Shown here piece by piece: positions 28,690-37,561 of a DNA stretch of 64,000 bases. The notes under the pieces were generated by a model. It ran no database searches. It was not told the origin of the DNA and was given only the letters and a program-made list of their open reading frames with translations. Position numbers and translations under genes: made by a program. Source of the DNA: CAWAVN01 sp963825075 (GTDB taxonomy: Bacteria > Planctomycetota > Planctomycetia > Planctomycetales > Planctomycetaceae); NCBI GenBank assembly GCA_963825075.1, contig CAWGRX010000021.1, positions 41,904 to 105,903 on the forward strand, written 5' to 3'. How positions within the stretch are numbered: position 1 is the stretch's first letter; every line of letters starts with the position of its first letter.

Positions 28690-29715
28690 ATGAACCATTC
28701 CATTTCCGTTTCCATGAAATCTCAATCCCGCCCTAAAATTTTCCTCGTGGGCAGCCACGGCCAGGTCAGTTGGGAGCTTCGCCGATCGCTCCAGGCATTG
28801 GGGGACGTCACCGCTGTGGACCGGTATCCCTGGGCGTTCGAGCCCCGCCAGATCGATCTCGCCGACGCCGACGGCCTGCGGAAACTGGTGCGAGAAATCC
28901 AGCCGGATTTGATCGTGAACGCCGCCGCCTATACCGCGGTGGATAAATCGGAAGAGGAACCGGAACTCGCGATGGCCATCAACGGCATCGCCCCCGGGAT
29001 TCTGGCCGAGGAAGCCAAACGCCTGGGTGCGGGACTGGTGCATTATTCGACCGATTACGTGTTCGACGGCAGCGGCGATCGGCCTTGGCGGGAAGACGAT
29101 ACACCGGCTCCGATCAATACCTACGGCAAAACCAAACTCGCCGGTGAAGAAGCCATTCGGGCCAGCGGGGCGGGGCATTTGATTTTGCGAGTCTCCTGGG
29201 TGCATGGCGTTCACGGGGCCAACTTTGTGAAGACGATGCTCAAACTTGGAGCACAACGGCCGGAACTTTCGATCGTCAATGATCAAATCGGTTCCCCCAC
29301 CTCCGCCCGCGTGATCGCCGATGGCACCGCGCAGATTCTTGCCCAATGTCACAGGGACACGGCCGGAGATTTCCGCGAGCGGGGCGGCCTTTTGCATCTG
29401 ACGTGCGGAGGCGAAACAAATTGGTATGAATTTGCCCTGGAGATTTTTCGGCAGGCCCGCGAACTCGGATTGAATTTGGCGGTGCAGCAGGTCAAACCGA
29501 TCCCCACAAGTGCGTATCCCGTCCCCGCGAAACGGCCGCTCAACTCGCGGATGAATTGCGAACAACTCGCGGAGCGGTTTCATCTGATTCCCGCGGATTG
29601 GCAAATGGCTCTTTGGCATGGGATGGAAGAACTCATCCGCACCGATGCGATCGATCAAGCCCTGTTCGGCACCAGTCCCCTGGCAAAATCCCACACCGAA
29701 GAAAACGCCGCCTAG
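28690..29715 (+). CDS. rfbD: dTDP-4-dehydrorhamnose reductase
   Basis: Last step of dTDP-L-rhamnose synthesis. Rossmann start KIFLVGSHGQVSWELRRSL (the usual G-x2-G-Q-x-G loses its last glycine, reading GQVSW), catalytic STDYVFDG and YGKTKLAGE with the Tyr-x3-Lys pair. About 341 residues; MKSQSR at 28714 is an alternative start. It lies 51 bases after rfbA. Confidence 0.95.
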   Translation: MNHSISVSMKSQSRPKIFLVGSHGQVSWELRRSLQALGDVTAVDRYPWAFEPRQIDLADADGLRKLVREIQPDLIVNAAAYTAVDKSEEEPELAMAINGIAPGILAEEAKRLGAGLVHYSTDYVFDGSGDRPWREDDTPAPINTYGKTKLAGEEAIRASGAGHLILRVSWVHGVHGANFVKTMLKLGAQRPELSIVNDQIGSPTSARVIADGTAQILAQCHRDTAGDFRERGGLLHLTCGGETNWYEFALEIFRQARELGLNLAVQQVKPIPTSAYPVPAKRPLNSRMNCEQLAERFHLIPADWQMALWHGMEELIRTDAIDQALFGTSPLAKSHTEENAA

Positions 29716-29759
29716 CGGAAGAAACGTACAAATAAAGCCCCTAACAAAAGGTTGATTTC

Positions 29760-30824
29760 ATGAAGATCCTCATCACCGGCGGAGCGGGGTTTATCGGCTC
29801 GGCCGTGATTCGCCATCTGATCGGCCAGACCGATGCTTCCGTCGTCAATGTGGATGCCCTGACCTATGCCGGCAATCTGTCCACGCTGGAACCGGTCGCG
29901 TCCGACTCCCGCTATCATTTTGAACACGCGAACATATGCGATGCCGAGGCCGTGCGCCACATTTTTGAGACCCACCAGCCCGATGCCGTGATGCACCTCG
30001 CCGCGGAATCCCACGTGGACCGCTCCATCGACGGGCCGGCGGCGTTCATCAATACGAACGTCGTGGGGACCTACATCCTTCTGGAAGCGGCCCGCAAGTA
30101 TTGGAGCGACCTCGCCGCCGACAAAAAAGCCGCGTTCCGGTTCCACCACATCTCGACGGACGAGGTTTACGGATCGCTCGGAGCGACGGGCCTCTTCACT
30201 GAGGAAACCCCCTACGACCCCAGTTCCCCCTATTCCGCCAGCAAGGCCTCTTCGGATCATCTGGTGCGGGCCTGGCATCGGACTTACGGCTTGCCCACGG
30301 TGGTGACAAACTGCTCCAATAATTACGGTCCTTATCAATATCCGGAAAAACTGATTCCGCTGATGATTCAGAATGGTCTCGGGGGCAAGCCGCTTCCGAT
30401 CTATGGGAAGGGCGATAATGTGCGCGACTGGCTGTATGTCGATGACCATGCCCGGGCGCTGGTGACCGTCCTTCGCCAAGGGAAAGTCGGAGAGACCTAC
30501 AACATCGGCGGGCACAACGAAAAAACCAACCTGGACGTGGTGCACACGCTCTGCGATCTGTTGGATGAACTCGTTCCCGGCTCGGACCACCGACCGCACA
30601 AATCGCTGATTACCTTCGTGACGGATCGGCCCGGTCACGATCACCGCTACGCCATTGATGCGAGCAAAATTGAACGCGAACTGGGCTGGAAGCCCGAAGA
30701 AACCTTTGAAACCGGATTGCGAAAAACTGTAGAGTGGTATCTGGCCCATCAGGCCTGGTGCGACAAAGCCGTCGCCGATCGCTATTCGGGAGAACGCCTC
30801 GGTTTGGACACGCGGGTCGCGTGA
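29760..30824 (+). CDS. rfbB: dTDP-glucose 4,6-dehydratase
   Basis: Second pathway step. 354 residues. NAD-binding ITGGAGFIGSAVIRHL, catalytic STDEVYGSLG, YSASKASSDHLVRAWHRTYG with Tyr-x3-Lys, and NCSNNYGPYQYPEKLIP are all present. It follows rfbD by 44 bases in the same direction. Confidence 0.97.
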   Translation: MKILITGGAGFIGSAVIRHLIGQTDASVVNVDALTYAGNLSTLEPVASDSRYHFEHANICDAEAVRHIFETHQPDAVMHLAAESHVDRSIDGPAAFINTNVVGTYILLEAARKYWSDLAADKKAAFRFHHISTDEVYGSLGATGLFTEETPYDPSSPYSASKASSDHLVRAWHRTYGLPTVVTNCSNNYGPYQYPEKLIPLMIQNGLGGKPLPIYGKGDNVRDWLYVDDHARALVTVLRQGKVGETYNIGGHNEKTNLDVVHTLCDLLDELVPGSDHRPHKSLITFVTDRPGHDHRYAIDASKIERELGWKPEETFETGLRKTVEWYLAHQAWCDKAVADRYSGERLGLDTRVA

Positions 30825-30857
30825 CCCAATTCGATGCGAAATCCAAATTGTGAATAA

Positions 30858-30925
30858 GGATGGAAGTTAGCCAACTCGGGCTTCGATTCTTCTCGCTATC
30901 CTCAAACCTCGATCCTCCAACCTCA
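30858..30925. repeat. Dispersed intergenic repeat, family B, copy 3
   Basis: Degenerate copy: GGATGGAAGTTAG on the left, CCTCGATCCTCCAACCTC on the right. It sits between rfbB and rfbC. Confidence 0.5.
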
Positions 30926-31014
30926 CTTTGATTCCTCGGGCCGCGTTGTAACAAAACTCAAGCTCAATACCTCAATTCAACGTCCTCCTCGACAAGGATG
31001 CAGGAGCCTTCGCA

Positions 31015-31599
31015 ATGAAAATTCAAGACACGGCCCTTTCGGGCGTATTGGTGATCGAGCCCAAAGTGTTCGGCGATTCGCGGGGCTTCTTTCTGGAAAT
31101 CTACAACCAGGAACGCTACCGGGAAGCCGGGATCGATCTGGATTTTGTGCAGGACAACCTGTCGTTCTCGCACCAGGGGACGCTCAGGGGGCTGCATTAT
31201 CAAAATCCCCATTCCCAGGGGAAACTCGTGTATGTGCTCCAGGGGGAGGTGTTCGACGTGGCCGTCGATATCCGCGATGACTCCGCGACTTTCGGGGATT
31301 GGGTCGGCGTGACGCTCTCTGCGGAGAACAAACGCCAGTTCTACGTGCCGCCGGGCTTTGCCCACGGGTTTTGCGTCACCAGCGAGACCGCCTTGTTCGC
31401 CTACAAATGCACGGACCGCTACGCCCCGGAATGCGAAGGCAGCATCTTGTGGGACGATGCAGACATCGGCATCACCTGGCCGATCTCAAGCCCGCTGTTG
31501 TCGGACAAAGACAAAGCCGCGCCCCGGCTCCGCGACATCCCCAAAACCCGCCTGCGGTTCCCCTCGCTGGAAGCCAATGCGGACTGGAAATGGATTTAG
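31015..31599 (+). CDS. rfbC: dTDP-4-dehydrorhamnose 3,5-epimerase
   Basis: Third step of dTDP-L-rhamnose synthesis. 194 residues with the cupin signatures VFGDSRGFFLEIYNQERY, DNLSFSHQGTLRGLHYQ (catalytic His) and PPGFAHGFCV. With rfbA, rfbD and rfbB all four pathway enzymes are present. The 190-base gap to rfbB contains a dispersed repeat, so it may have its own promoter. Confidence 0.96.
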   Translation: MKIQDTALSGVLVIEPKVFGDSRGFFLEIYNQERYREAGIDLDFVQDNLSFSHQGTLRGLHYQNPHSQGKLVYVLQGEVFDVAVDIRDDSATFGDWVGVTLSAENKRQFYVPPGFAHGFCVTSETALFAYKCTDRYAPECEGSILWDDADIGITWPISSPLLSDKDKAAPRLRDIPKTRLRFPSLEANADWKWI

Positions 31600-31736
31600 G
31601 ACGCACGGTCCAGATTGTGCCGTTCGCCCAGCCGTTTGCGGGTGTTGCATCTCATGTTGGCCGCAGACATAATGGTTAAAGGAACCGGTGCGGTTCTTCG
31701 CACTTCCTTCGACTTTAATCATTAAGGGTCATTCCA

Positions 31737-32840
31737 ATGGCTCATTTGCGGCAGTATTTGCGCACTCTTTTCATCATCAATTCCCTGATACTCCTGCTTC
31801 TCGCGGGCTGCGGGGGTAGGGATTCTAGGGACGTCTCAGAGTCCGAACCGCAAACCGAGACGCCTTCCGACGCTGCGCCGGATAGCAACGCCCAGGTTTC
31901 CACGGCTTCTCCCAAAGTTTCCAACCCGGCTCCCGCCGACTCTGAGGGCAATCTGATTCAAAATCGGGCGGGGAGGACGTGGATCGGGCAGATTCCGTTG
32001 GATGTCTGGTTCGATGATCCCATCGGCGTCGCCAGCACCGCGGGACAGGTCGCCCAACCCACCGAAGTGGCGAACACGACGCCCGCGACCGGAACTCCCG
32101 AAACGACCACCGATCCGATGCCCAAACCCATGCCCGCGAGTTCGGGAGGCCCGGATTGGAAGCGGATCATTCCCGCGGAACTGTTGGATGCGGAAGTGAC
32201 GACGATCCGCAACCGCTTCAATGCCGACCTGCAAACGGTGGGCAGTTTCAACAGCAGTTACCTGTCGATCCCTCCGCACGCGGCGACATTGTCGGTTTTG
32301 GCCCATGTCGCGGGAAAGCATCCCGGCGACATCCGGTGGAAGGCGAACGCCAAGTACATCAAGCATCTCGCGGGAAAAATGAACGAGGAAAAGCTCCGCC
32401 GGGGTCCGAGTTCTCAAAGGCCCCTCAAGGAAAAATTCGATTACATTCTGGAAGTTCTAAACGGTTCGGTCCCGGCTACGCTCGAAGCCCCGCCGGACAA
32501 CGAACCCATTTCCGAACTGGTCGAAATGAGCCTGATTATGAAGCGGCTGGAAATCGGCTCCAAAAACGTCCGGGTGGACGGCGGCACCGCCGAGGCCATG
32601 AAGTCCAACGCCGAGAAGATCAAACAGGAAGCCGCGGTCATGGGAGCTTTGACCGAGGTGCTTCTCGACGGTTACGGTTTTGAAGGGGACGACGGCTTCG
32701 CCAAGTATGTGAAAACAATGGTGGAAGCCACGGAGGAAGCGCGGGACAGCGTGCAGAACGACCAATTCGACAAGTTCGAGCTGAGCGTCTCCAAAATCTT
32801 CCAAGCCTGCCAGCAATGCCACAGCGATTACCGCGGCTAA
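31737..32840 (+). CDS. Lipoprotein with C-terminal haem c motif
   Basis: 367 residues. A hydrophobic start ending LLLLAGC is a lipobox. A long Ser/Thr/Pro/Ala-rich linker (about residues 30-135) leads to a helical domain, and the extreme C-terminus is ACQQCHSDYRG, a CxxCH haem c site as in cytochrome c' and related four-helix cytochromes. It is therefore probably a membrane-anchored, periplasm-facing c-type cytochrome. Monocistronic. Confidence 0.8.
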   Translation: MAHLRQYLRTLFIINSLILLLLAGCGGRDSRDVSESEPQTETPSDAAPDSNAQVSTASPKVSNPAPADSEGNLIQNRAGRTWIGQIPLDVWFDDPIGVASTAGQVAQPTEVANTTPATGTPETTTDPMPKPMPASSGGPDWKRIIPAELLDAEVTTIRNRFNADLQTVGSFNSSYLSIPPHAATLSVLAHVAGKHPGDIRWKANAKYIKHLAGKMNEEKLRRGPSSQRPLKEKFDYILEVLNGSVPATLEAPPDNEPISELVEMSLIMKRLEIGSKNVRVDGGTAEAMKSNAEKIKQEAAVMGALTEVLLDGYGFEGDDGFAKYVKTMVEATEEARDSVQNDQFDKFELSVSKIFQACQQCHSDYRG

Positions 32841-32891
32841 ACGAAAAGACAACCACGAAAGACACGAAAGTTTTCACCTCTCAGAGTAAAA

Positions 32892-32923
32892 AATTAGCCG
32901 CAGGGCGCTAGCCCCGGTTCGTG
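32892..32923. repeat. Dispersed repeat, family C, copy 2
   Basis: 31 of 32 bases match the copy at 26895-26926 (one T to C change near the end). It follows a CCACGAAAGACACGAAAG stretch in the gap before the VOC-like gene. Confidence 0.8.
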
Positions 32924-32971
32924 GGACAATCGGGCGAACCGGTGTCATAAATCGAACAGTAGGAAGCGTCG

Positions 32972-33379
32972 ATGTCAAAGATCACAACGTTCCTGATGTT
33001 TTCCGGCGAGCGGCACGGCAAAGCTGAGGAAGCGATCAATTTCTATATTTCGCAGTTTCCAGACTCGCGGATTGAAAGCATCCAGCGGTATGGACCGGAC
33101 GAACATGAACCGGAAGGCACCGTCAAGGTCGCCACGTTCACACTCAACGGGCAACAGTTCATGGCCATCGACAGCGCTGCTCCGCACGCATTTAACTTCA
33201 CACCGTCGATGTCTCTGTTCGTTCATTGCGAGTCGGAGGATGAACTCGCTCGCCTGTTTGATGCCCTGTCGGCATCCGGACAGGTTCTGATGCCCTTGGA
33301 CAACTATGGGTTCAGCAAAAAGTTTGGTTGGGTCAACGATCGCTATGGTGTTTCTTGGCAGCTCAATCTTCCCGCTTGA
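32972..33379 (+). CDS. VOC/PhnB-like protein
   Basis: 135 residues of the 3-demethylubiquinone-9 methyltransferase-like (PhnB) branch of the vicinal-oxygen-chelate fold. Typical features are ITTFLMFSGERHGKAEEAINFY at the start, TFTLNGQQFMAIDS in the middle and KKFGWVNDRYGVSWQLNL at the end. Function of this branch is poorly defined. It is 15 bases upstream of the S1C protease gene. Confidence 0.88.
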   Translation: MSKITTFLMFSGERHGKAEEAINFYISQFPDSRIESIQRYGPDEHEPEGTVKVATFTLNGQQFMAIDSAAPHAFNFTPSMSLFVHCESEDELARLFDALSASGQVLMPLDNYGFSKKFGWVNDRYGVSWQLNLPA

Positions 33380-33394
33380 GGAGAAAATCAGCCG

Positions 33395-34367
33395 ATGCGT
33401 TTGCGATTTGCATTTGTCGTTTCCGCTCTCGTTTTTGCCGGGTTTTCGGTCGGCCGGGCGGATTTGATCGAGATGAAAACCGGCCAGAAGATTGAAGGCG
33501 ACGTTCTCAAGGAAACCGCCGACGCTCTGCTGGTTGATGTGGGCTTCGACATTCTGCGGATTCCGCTCGATAAAATCCGCTCCCGGACCAAGCCGGGCGA
33601 AAAGGATCATTCCAACGGAGGCGCTGACGCGAATGCGGGCGAAGTCGAGAAAAAGGCGATTTATTCCACCGCGAAGCTGCCCGTCAAAAGCGTGAAGGAT
33701 CTCGCGGAAGAGTTCGGCGAAGGCGTGGTCCTGGTGCAGACGCCCGGCGGCTTGGGGTCGGGGTTCATCATCAACGACCGCGGGTTTTGCGTGACGAACT
33801 ACCACGTCGTCGAACAGGAAACCCGCATCGCCGTCACCATTTATCACCGGGCCGAGCAGGGCGAGTTCACCCGCCGGCGGATTGACGATGTGAAGATCCT
33901 GGCCCTCAATCCATTTTTCGATTTGGCGCTCCTGCAGATTCCGAAGCAGGAGGATTTCGGATTTCAGCCGGTCTATCTCAGCCGGGACAGCGACTACAAG
34001 GAAGGCGACGAGGTCTTTGCCATCGGGAACCCCTTGGGGCTGGAGCGCCTCCGTCTCCAAAGGCATCGTCAGCACCCGCAACCGCAACTTCGAGGGCGTG
34101 GTTTACATTCAGACCACTGCCCAGATCAATCCCGGCAACAGCGGCGGCCCGTTGTTCAATTCGCGGGGCGAAGTCATCGGGGTGACCAACATGAAGCTCA
34201 CCTTCGGCGAGGGGTTGGGGTTTGCGATTCCGGTGGTCTATCTCAAGCATTTCCTCGACAACCGCGACGCGTTCGCCTTCGACAAAGACAACCCCAACAC
34301 CGGCTACCGCTACCTGGAAGCCCCCCAGCGTTCGGGCGAAAAATCGGCCAGCACCGCCGGGAAGTAG
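33395..34367 (+). CDS. Secreted trypsin-like S1C serine protease, frameshifted
   Basis: HtrA/DegP-like protease domain behind a signal peptide (MRLRFAFVVSALVFAGFSVG). The triad is complete across the two frames: VTNYHVVEQ (His), NPFFDLALLQI (Asp) and NPGNSGGPLF (Ser). The frame breaks near 34045: GNPLGLER is followed by SVSKGIVSTRNRNFEG in another frame. No PDZ domain follows; the protein ends after VYLKHFLDNRDAF and a short tail. About 324 residues when joined. An N-terminal part (DLIEMKTGQKIEGDVLKE) resembles small beta domains seen in planctomycete exported proteins. Confidence 0.85.
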
Positions 34368-34400
34368 ACACTCCGACTCCGTGATCTTCGAGGACGAGCC

Positions 34401-35228
34401 ATGCACCGATGGGCCGTTCCCGCCTTGCTTATTGTTCTGACAATTGGCATAGATTGCAGTGCACAGGAAACGGCCGCGCCGGACCTTTCGCTGGTGTCGC
34501 TCAAGCCGATCGCGCGAGACAAATTGAATGTCTTCTTCGAGTACACGGTCCGCAACAATACCAAAAAGCCCGTTTCGCCAAATCTGATTACGATCGAGCG
34601 TTATTTCACGCGGACGAGGCGGTTTGACCCGGAGGAGACGACGAATGAATACGGAGGCAAAACGGGGTTCGGCGGCGTGAAGCCGATCCCGCCCGGAGAG
34701 TCATTGTCGGGGAAAACGCATGCGAGGCTGGTTGACCGCTCCGGCATTCTGAGACACAACCGTTATTTGCAGGTTCGTGTGATCCACACGGCCCCCAGTT
34801 CCGACACGGCGGAGAAACCGGCGGATGTCGGCGTGATCGACTTGGAAAACCTGCCCGCGGATTTGCCGCCCCGCCCGCCTCACGCTCCCAGCGGAGGCGA
34901 TACGGGTGGGCATTTGCCGAATTGGGCCTGGCAGTTGTCGGGCTTCGCCGTGCTTGGCGGGACCGTCTGGTTATCGAAGGCGATCGGCATGGCGTGCTGG
35001 TTCTGGTTGCCCAAGCGGTTCCGAATCCTGACGGCCGTGCCTCTCGCAGGAATGTTGGGAGCCGGTGTCGGGTTCGGGGCCATTTCTTTGTCGCCGTTCT
35101 CTCATAATCTCAGCTTCTTCGGGCCGCCGTTTGCCGCATTTTTCGGACTGGCCGCCGCGATTCAAGCCGGCATGTCGGCCTCTGGATCAAAGAAAATGTT
35201 GTCGGTCGGCAGCGGAGACGCGGACTGA
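34401..35228 (+). CDS. Exported membrane protein of unknown function
   Basis: 275 residues. Signal peptide (MHRWAVPALLIVLTIGIDCSAQ), an extracytoplasmic beta-rich domain (LNVFFEYTVRNNTKKPVSP...), a Pro-rich linker (PADLPPRPPHAPS) and then three hydrophobic segments near the C-terminus. No known family. It starts 33 bases after the protease gene in the same direction and may be co-transcribed with it. Confidence 0.6.
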   Translation: MHRWAVPALLIVLTIGIDCSAQETAAPDLSLVSLKPIARDKLNVFFEYTVRNNTKKPVSPNLITIERYFTRTRRFDPEETTNEYGGKTGFGGVKPIPPGESLSGKTHARLVDRSGILRHNRYLQVRVIHTAPSSDTAEKPADVGVIDLENLPADLPPRPPHAPSGGDTGGHLPNWAWQLSGFAVLGGTVWLSKAIGMACWFWLPKRFRILTAVPLAGMLGAGVGFGAISLSPFSHNLSFFGPPFAAFFGLAAAIQAGMSASGSKKMLSVGSGDAD

Positions 35229-35390
35229 TGCAAGGCCAAAGCGAATTTGAAGACGTCAAATCCCGTTCCCTCGGCATCCGTATTGTGTTTGAGGATTTTG
35301 AGGATATGATAAAATAGAGAAAATAAGGAGTTCTCGGCGTGTGACGGAGCCGTTGCGATTTGCTTTCCGGTGATTGACAAAAGGAAACGA

Positions 35391-35927
35391 ATGATGATTC
35401 GCGTCGCTGCGTTGTTGACCGTGTTGTTGGGGATGGGTGTTCCAATCTTCGCTCAGGATTCGGCCCAAACTCCGCAAAAAGAACCGTCGCCCCAGGCCCA
35501 AAACGAGAACTCCCCGCCGGTGGTGGATTTTCCCGGTGCGGATCAAAAGCAAACCGATCAAGGCTCCGCCAAACATACCGCCGGCCAGAAAGAGAAATCC
35601 GAGAAAACCGAGGTCGTGGTCCCTGGCTACGTTCCCGGTGTCGCCAATTACGGGGCGAACTATTTCTATCCGTATTACGCCTACTATCCCGGCTACGTCT
35701 ATCCGGCCTACAGCTACACGCCCATCTCGCCGGTCGCTTATCCGGTATATGGCTATTACCCCTACTATTACGGCTACTATGCCAGCCCGTATTATCCCGC
35801 CGGTTATGCTTACGGCTACGTGCCCTACGCGACCTATTACCCGGCCGGCTACTACAACTACTATCCGGCTTATCCGGCCGTTGGCTGGTACGCGGGCTAT
35901 GGTTGGCCAATGTACATGGGCTGGTAA
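35391..35927 (+). CDS. Secreted Tyr/Pro/Gly-rich repeat protein
   Basis: About 178 residues from the ATG at 35391, with AAGGAAACGA just upstream. Signal peptide (MMIRVAALLTVLLGMGVPIFAQ), a charged Gln/Lys/Glu-rich linker, then about 90 residues made of YPYYAYYPGYVYPAYSY-like repeats with tyrosine at every second or third position. Such proteins are likely structural or adhesive envelope proteins; that is inference. It ends GWYAGYGWPMYMGW. Confidence 0.75.
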   Translation: MMIRVAALLTVLLGMGVPIFAQDSAQTPQKEPSPQAQNENSPPVVDFPGADQKQTDQGSAKHTAGQKEKSEKTEVVVPGYVPGVANYGANYFYPYYAYYPGYVYPAYSYTPISPVAYPVYGYYPYYYGYYASPYYPAGYAYGYVPYATYYPAGYYNYYPAYPAVGWYAGYGWPMYMGW

Positions 35928-35947
35928 AAAGTCGCCGTTCGCTGCGT

Positions 35948-35960
35948 GAGCGTAGCGCTC
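35948..35960. terminator. Short hairpin between convergent genes
   Basis: GAGCG-TAG-CGCTC, a 5-bp stem with no clear T-run, between the stops of the Tyr-rich protein gene and the convergent gene at 35976. A weak candidate terminator only. Confidence 0.3.
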
Positions 35961-35975
35961 GGGCCGCCGGGGTTG

Positions 35976-36599
35976 CTACTGCCTGCGGAGCTGTTCCAAG
36001 ACGCCGCCGATTTGGTGGTGGACTTCGCCGGTTTGGCGGATGACCAGGACTTTCAGTTGATCGAAATAATAGATCGATCCCTTGCCGCCGTTGACTTGCC
36101 AGGAGTCCGGCTCGATCGTGTTTTGGATCAGATCGATCAACTGAATCGCCTGGGCACCCGCTCCGCCGCCAGCGAGCATCGCGGCTTTCTCGTCCACAGG
36201 TTTTTTGGAAGGCTCTCGCTGACGGCGTCGTTTTCTGCGGTCGGCGAGTTTTTTATTCCGCAAGAGCTCGCGGATCAGCTTGTCGCGAAGTTCCTCCAAG
36301 CGGGCTTTGACCACGCCCCGCCTCCGCGACCGCTCGGCATGCGAGATGCCATCGACTTTCTCCAAATCCCGGTAAACCTCCGCCAGGGCGGGCACTACCT
36401 TCGGCGGCTTGGGCCTGGCTCGGCGAGCGGAACTTTGCAGCGCTTCCAAATAGGCTTTTTGCACATCCTCCCACTTGGGCGGCGAGGATTTTTCCGCGCG
36501 ATCGGTTTTAGCTGATTGAGTTTCCATAGGCGTCGTCGTAGCAGGATTTTCGACAGGCGGGGCCGCCAACACCGCGGAAAGCAGCAAAACAGGAGACAC
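35976..36599 (-). CDS. Exported protein with planctomycete IEPDSW domain
   Basis: 207 residues. The start is a GTG at 36599, decided by a very strong ribosome site, GGAGGTGA, 3 bases upstream. A short hydrophobic start (SPVLLLSAVLAAPP) acts as signal, followed by a basic helical linker. The C-terminal 50 residues (LIQNTIEPDSWQVNGG, GSIYYFDQLKVLVIRQTGEV, HHQIGGVLEQL) match a domain found at the ends of many planctomycete exported proteins, related to secretin N-domains. Function unknown. Confidence 0.75.
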   Translation of the reverse strand: MSPVLLLSAVLAAPPVENPATTTPMETQSAKTDRAEKSSPPKWEDVQKAYLEALQSSARRARPKPPKVVPALAEVYRDLEKVDGISHAERSRRRGVVKARLEELRDKLIRELLRNKKLADRRKRRRQREPSKKPVDEKAAMLAGGGAGAQAIQLIDLIQNTIEPDSWQVNGGKGSIYYFDQLKVLVIRQTGEVHHQIGGVLEQLRRQ

Positions 36600-36744
36600 A
36601 GGTCACCTCCATTGTGTTATGGGGACTATCAAAACATCGTCTCCAGAGGTTCTTCGAGAAAACCTCCCCTTATGTTTTATCAAATCAACACCAAACATTG
36701 CGCACGAATTCGCACAAATTTGGTCATTGGTCATTGGGATTTGG

Positions 36745-37431
36745 TCATTCCTCTGGAATCTGCCAGTCAATTTCCGGTTGCCCGTGCTCCTTGAGGGCTT
36801 TGTTGATTTTGGAAAAGGGTTGGCTGCCGAAGAATCCGGAGTTGGCCGACAAAGGCGAGGGGTGGGCCGACTCGATGATTGTGTGTTTCGAGTCGTCGAT
36901 GAGTTTGGTTTTCTTCCGGGCGTAGCCGCCCCAGAGTACGAACACCACGTGGTCGTCTTTGTCATTGACCTTTTCGATCACGGCATCGGTGAATTTCTCC
37001 CAGCCTTTGTTTTTGTGGGAGTTCGCTTCTCCCGCCCGCACGGTGAGCACGGCATTCAAAAGCATCAGGCCTTGCTTGGCCCAGGGAATCAGGCTTCCAT
37101 TATTGTTATTGGGGATCTCACAGCCGAGGTCGCCTTTGAGTTCCTTGAACATGTTTTTGAGCGAAGGTGGTTGGCGGACGCCGGGCCGAACGGAAAACGC
37201 CAAGCCCTGGGCCTGCCCTTTGCCGTGATAAGGATCCTGCCCCAACAAGAGCACCCGCACTTCGTTATAAGGTGTAAATCGGAAGGCGTTGAACACGTCT
37301 TCTTCGGGCGGGTAGATGGTTTTCCCGGCCCGCTCCTTATTCACGAATTCCAAAAGCTTGGAAAAGTAAGGCTTTTCGAACTCGCCGGAGAGTACCTTTC
37401 GCCAATCCGCGGGGAGCAATTCGGGCGTCAT
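36745..37431 (-). CDS. ung: Uracil-DNA glycosylase (family 1)
   Basis: Removes uracil from DNA. 228 residues. Catalytic motif VLLLGQDPYHGKGQAQGLAF with the GQDPYH aspartate, and the C-terminal SAHPSPLSANSGFFGSQPFS with the catalytic histidine. Full length. Divergent from the MFS gene. Confidence 0.97.
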   Translation of the reverse strand: MTPELLPADWRKVLSGEFEKPYFSKLLEFVNKERAGKTIYPPEEDVFNAFRFTPYNEVRVLLLGQDPYHGKGQAQGLAFSVRPGVRQPPSLKNMFKELKGDLGCEIPNNNNGSLIPWAKQGLMLLNAVLTVRAGEANSHKNKGWEKFTDAVIEKVNDKDDHVVFVLWGGYARKKTKLIDDSKHTIIESAHPSPLSANSGFFGSQPFSKINKALKEHGQPEIDWQIPEE

Positions 37432-37561
37432 GCGAAGCCAATCGTGTGGGAGGGGTTTGGGTGGGAACCGGATTGCATCCTCGTTACAGTGTGTTGGTTC
37501 CCCGTTATTCGATCAAGCCAATTTTTGCCGAGGGTCAGAAGTTCCCGTGAGCGGACAACCG

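Noticed and set aside
28324..29694. A 456-codon minus-strand frame opposite rfbD
   Set aside because: rfbD carries all its catalytic motifs; the opposite frame has no family resemblance.
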